A stretch of DNA of 6,041 nucleotides from DASTBU01 sp035711845 (GTDB taxonomy: Bacteria; Acidobacteriota; Vicinamibacteria; Vicinamibacterales; 2-12-FULL-66-21), in contig DASTBU010000017.1 of the NCBI GenBank assembly GCA_035711845.1, positions 1 to 6,041 of the forward strand. The letters run 5' to 3'. The notes under the pieces are model-generated. The model ran no database searches and was not told the origin of the DNA. It worked only from the letters and a program-made list of their open reading frames with translations. A program made the position numbers and the translations under genes. This document shows positions 4,759-6,041 of the stretch, piece by piece; the first letter of the stretch is position 1, and each line of letters opens with the position of its first letter.

Positions 4759-5972
4759 TGACTCATGGAGCCGGCCCTGGGCGAAAAGGAGCGCTGGACG
4801 GCATTGTCGTGCTCGACCTGACGCGGGTGCTCTCCGGCCCGTATTGCACGATGCTGCTCGCTGACCTCGGCGCCCGCGTGATCAAGATCGAGCAGCCGGG
4901 CACGGGCGACGATACGCGCGCATGGGGTCCGCCGTTCGTCGGGGACGAGAGCGCGTACTTCCTGAGCATCAATCGAAACAAGGAGAGCCTGACGCTCAAC
5001 CTCAAAGAGCCGCGAGGGCGAGCGCTGCTCGAGCGGCTCGTCGAGCGCGCCGACGTCCTGGTCGAGAACTTCCGGCCGGGGACGATGGAGCGGCTGGGGC
5101 TTGGCTACGGCACAGCGTCGACGCGCTGGCCCCGGCTCGTCTACTGCGCGATCTCGGGCTTCGGCCAGACCGGGCCGAGACGTCACGAGCCAGGGTACGA
5201 TGCGGTCGTCCAGGCCGAGGGCGGGCTGATGAGCATCACGGGCGACCCGGACGGTCCGCCGTACCGCCTCGGCGTCGCGGTCTCGGACATCGTGACCGGC
5301 ATGTTCGCGGCGCACGGGATCCTGGCTGCGCTCTTCGCGCGCGCGCGCGGCGCCGGGGGTCAGCTCGTGGACATCGCCATGCTCGACTCGACCGTCGCGC
5401 TGCTGACCTATCAGGCCGCGGCCTACTTCGCGACGAGCACGCCACCGTCCCGCATGGGCAACCGGCACCCGACGATCGTGCCGTACGAAACGTTCGTCGC
5501 GGCCGACGGCGAGTTCGTCCTCGCCGTTGGCAACGATGACCTGTGGCGGAAGTGCTGCAGGGTCATCGGCCTGGACTCGATGGCGGAGGATCCGCGGTAC
5601 GCGACCAATCGCGATCGGGTGGCCCACTATCCGGAATTGAGGGCCGCGCTGGACGCGCGGCTGCGCACGCGGCCCCGGACGGAGTGGCTTGCGGCGCTGA
5701 CCGCGGAAGGGGTCCCGTGCGGTTCGGTGCGGGACATCGGCCAGGTGCTGCAGGATCAGCAGCTGCACGACCGCGACATGCTGGCGACCGTCGCGCACGC
5801 CGCGCTCGGCTCAGTCCGCGTTCTGGGTACACCCGTCAAGCTATCCGACACGCCGGGCTCGGTGCGCACGGCCCCACCAATTCTCGGCCAGCACACCGAT
5901 CAGATTCTGCACGCCGATCTTCGTGTGTCGCGTGAAGAAATTGCGACTCTGCGCGCTGATGGGGTCATCTAG
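4758..5972 (+). CDS. family III CoA-transferase (CaiB/BaiF type)
   Basis: A complete 404-residue protein of normal family length. Family III enzymes move CoA between acyl-CoA and a carboxylate through an aspartyl-CoA intermediate. Seen in order: LDGIVVLDLTRVLSGPYCTM (13-32), ADLGARVIKIE (35-45), the nucleotide-contacting FLSINRNKESLTLNLK (68-83), LVENFRPGTMERLGLGY (101-117), ISGFGQTGP (132-140), YDAVVQAEGGLMSITG (147-162), then GVAVSDIVTGM (172-182), where Asp177 aligns with the catalytic aspartate of formyl-CoA transferase. The C-terminal half includes NRHPTIVPYETF and GVPCGSVRDIGQV, the usual linker and small domain. The substrate cannot be told: relatives act on formyl, carnitine, succinyl, citramalyl, bile-acid or benzylsuccinate CoA esters. 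The start at 4758 precedes the conserved core by about 12 residues and carries TACTTT 6 nt upstream. The TAG stop runs directly into the first 17-bp repeat. Confidence 0.93.
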   Translation: MTHGAGPGRKGALDGIVVLDLTRVLSGPYCTMLLADLGARVIKIEQPGTGDDTRAWGPPFVGDESAYFLSINRNKESLTLNLKEPRGRALLERLVERADVLVENFRPGTMERLGLGYGTASTRWPRLVYCAISGFGQTGPRRHEPGYDAVVQAEGGLMSITGDPDGPPYRLGVAVSDIVTGMFAAHGILAALFARARGAGGQLVDIAMLDSTVALLTYQAAAYFATSTPPSRMGNRHPTIVPYETFVAADGEFVLAVGNDDLWRKCCRVIGLDSMAEDPRYATNRDRVAHYPELRAALDARLRTRPRTEWLAALTAEGVPCGSVRDIGQVLQDQQLHDRDMLATVAHAALGSVRVLGTPVKLSDTPGSVRTAPPILGQHTDQILHADLRVSREEIATLRADGVI

Positions 5973-6041
5973 GGGGACTGGCACCTTAGGGGGACAGGCA
6001 CCTTAAGGGGACAGGCACCTTAAGGGGACAGGTGCCTTAAG
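5971..6041. repeat. four 17-bp tandem repeats, consensus aaggggacaggcacctt
   Basis: Exact 17-bp period: 5971-5987, 5988-6004, 6005-6021, 6022-6038, then aag at the window edge, so the array may continue. Copy 1 has ct for ca in the centre (ggact), copies 1-2 have an extra g for a at position 2, and copy 4 has gtg in place of gca. As a result aggcacct (6013-6020) and aggtgcct (6030-6037) form an 8-bp inverted repeat with a 9-nt spacer between copies 3 and 4. There is no T-tract, so it is not a standard intrinsic terminator. The first copy overlaps the CoA-transferase stop codon by two bases. From memory, similar ggggacaggcacctt elements are dispersed in intergenic DNA of some Acidobacteriota and Deltaproteobacteria; origin and function are unknown to me. 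Confidence 0.9.

Noticed and set aside
4734..5798. 354-codon minus-strand open frame opposite the CoA-transferase
   Set aside because: Arg/His/Pro-rich translation with no recognisable motif, antisense to a gene with a clear family identity.

Overview
This is a GC-rich bacterial chromosomal segment with five protein genes and a partial sixth, plus two tandem-repeat tracts. The gene content is ordinary Gram-negative-type housekeeping and metabolism: RmuC, an exported SIMPL protein, and amino-acid enzymes. The codon usage, the (GATCGNGN) minisatellite and the 17-bp 'ggggacaggcacctta' intergenic repeats resemble what I know from Acidobacteriota, probably the Vicinamibacteria lineage. That placement is inference, since no marker gene is present.

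Layout. (1) 1-1203 +, the 3' part of rmuC, open at the window edge. (2) 1232-1945 -, a secreted SIMPL/DUF541 protein, convergent with rmuC. (3) A 151-bp divergent intergenic region. (4) 2097-3245 +, a fold-type I PLP aminotransferase. (5) 3228-3449, a GATC-rich octamer minisatellite that encodes the last residues and stop codon of the aminotransferase and reaches the ribosome binding site of the next gene. (6) 3456-4559 +, an ACT-less homoserine dehydrogenase. (7) 4504-4746 -, an 80-residue glutaredoxin-like gene overlapping the 3' end of the dehydrogenase gene. (8) 4758-5972 +, a family III (CaiB/BaiF) CoA-transferase, divergent from the glutaredoxin gene across only 11 bp. (9) 5971-6041, four copies of a 17-bp repeat running off the window.

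The main discovery is item 7. Conventional calling would give a 62-residue protein without an active site. Reading upstream through a single in-frame TGA (4710-4708) restores a complete glutaredoxin-fold protein starting MPRVITVYSGSQ. The TGA falls exactly at the first cysteine of the CxxC motif, giving UxxC (Sec-Arg-Pro-Cys). A hairpin with a G-containing apical loop lies 16-34 nt after the TGA, as expected of a bacterial SECIS element. This is a probable selenoprotein.

A second pattern is that all four genes with their own upstream region (SIMPL, aminotransferase, glutaredoxin, CoA-transferase) have a TANNNT hexamer ending exactly 6 nt before the ATG. That places +1 on the A of the start codon and suggests leaderless transcription. 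The homoserine dehydrogenase, the only gene placed inside a possible operon, instead has a Shine-Dalgarno-like GGGAG. The aminotransferase and the dehydrogenase probably form a transcription unit for amino-acid metabolism. The other genes show no obvious joint pathway.
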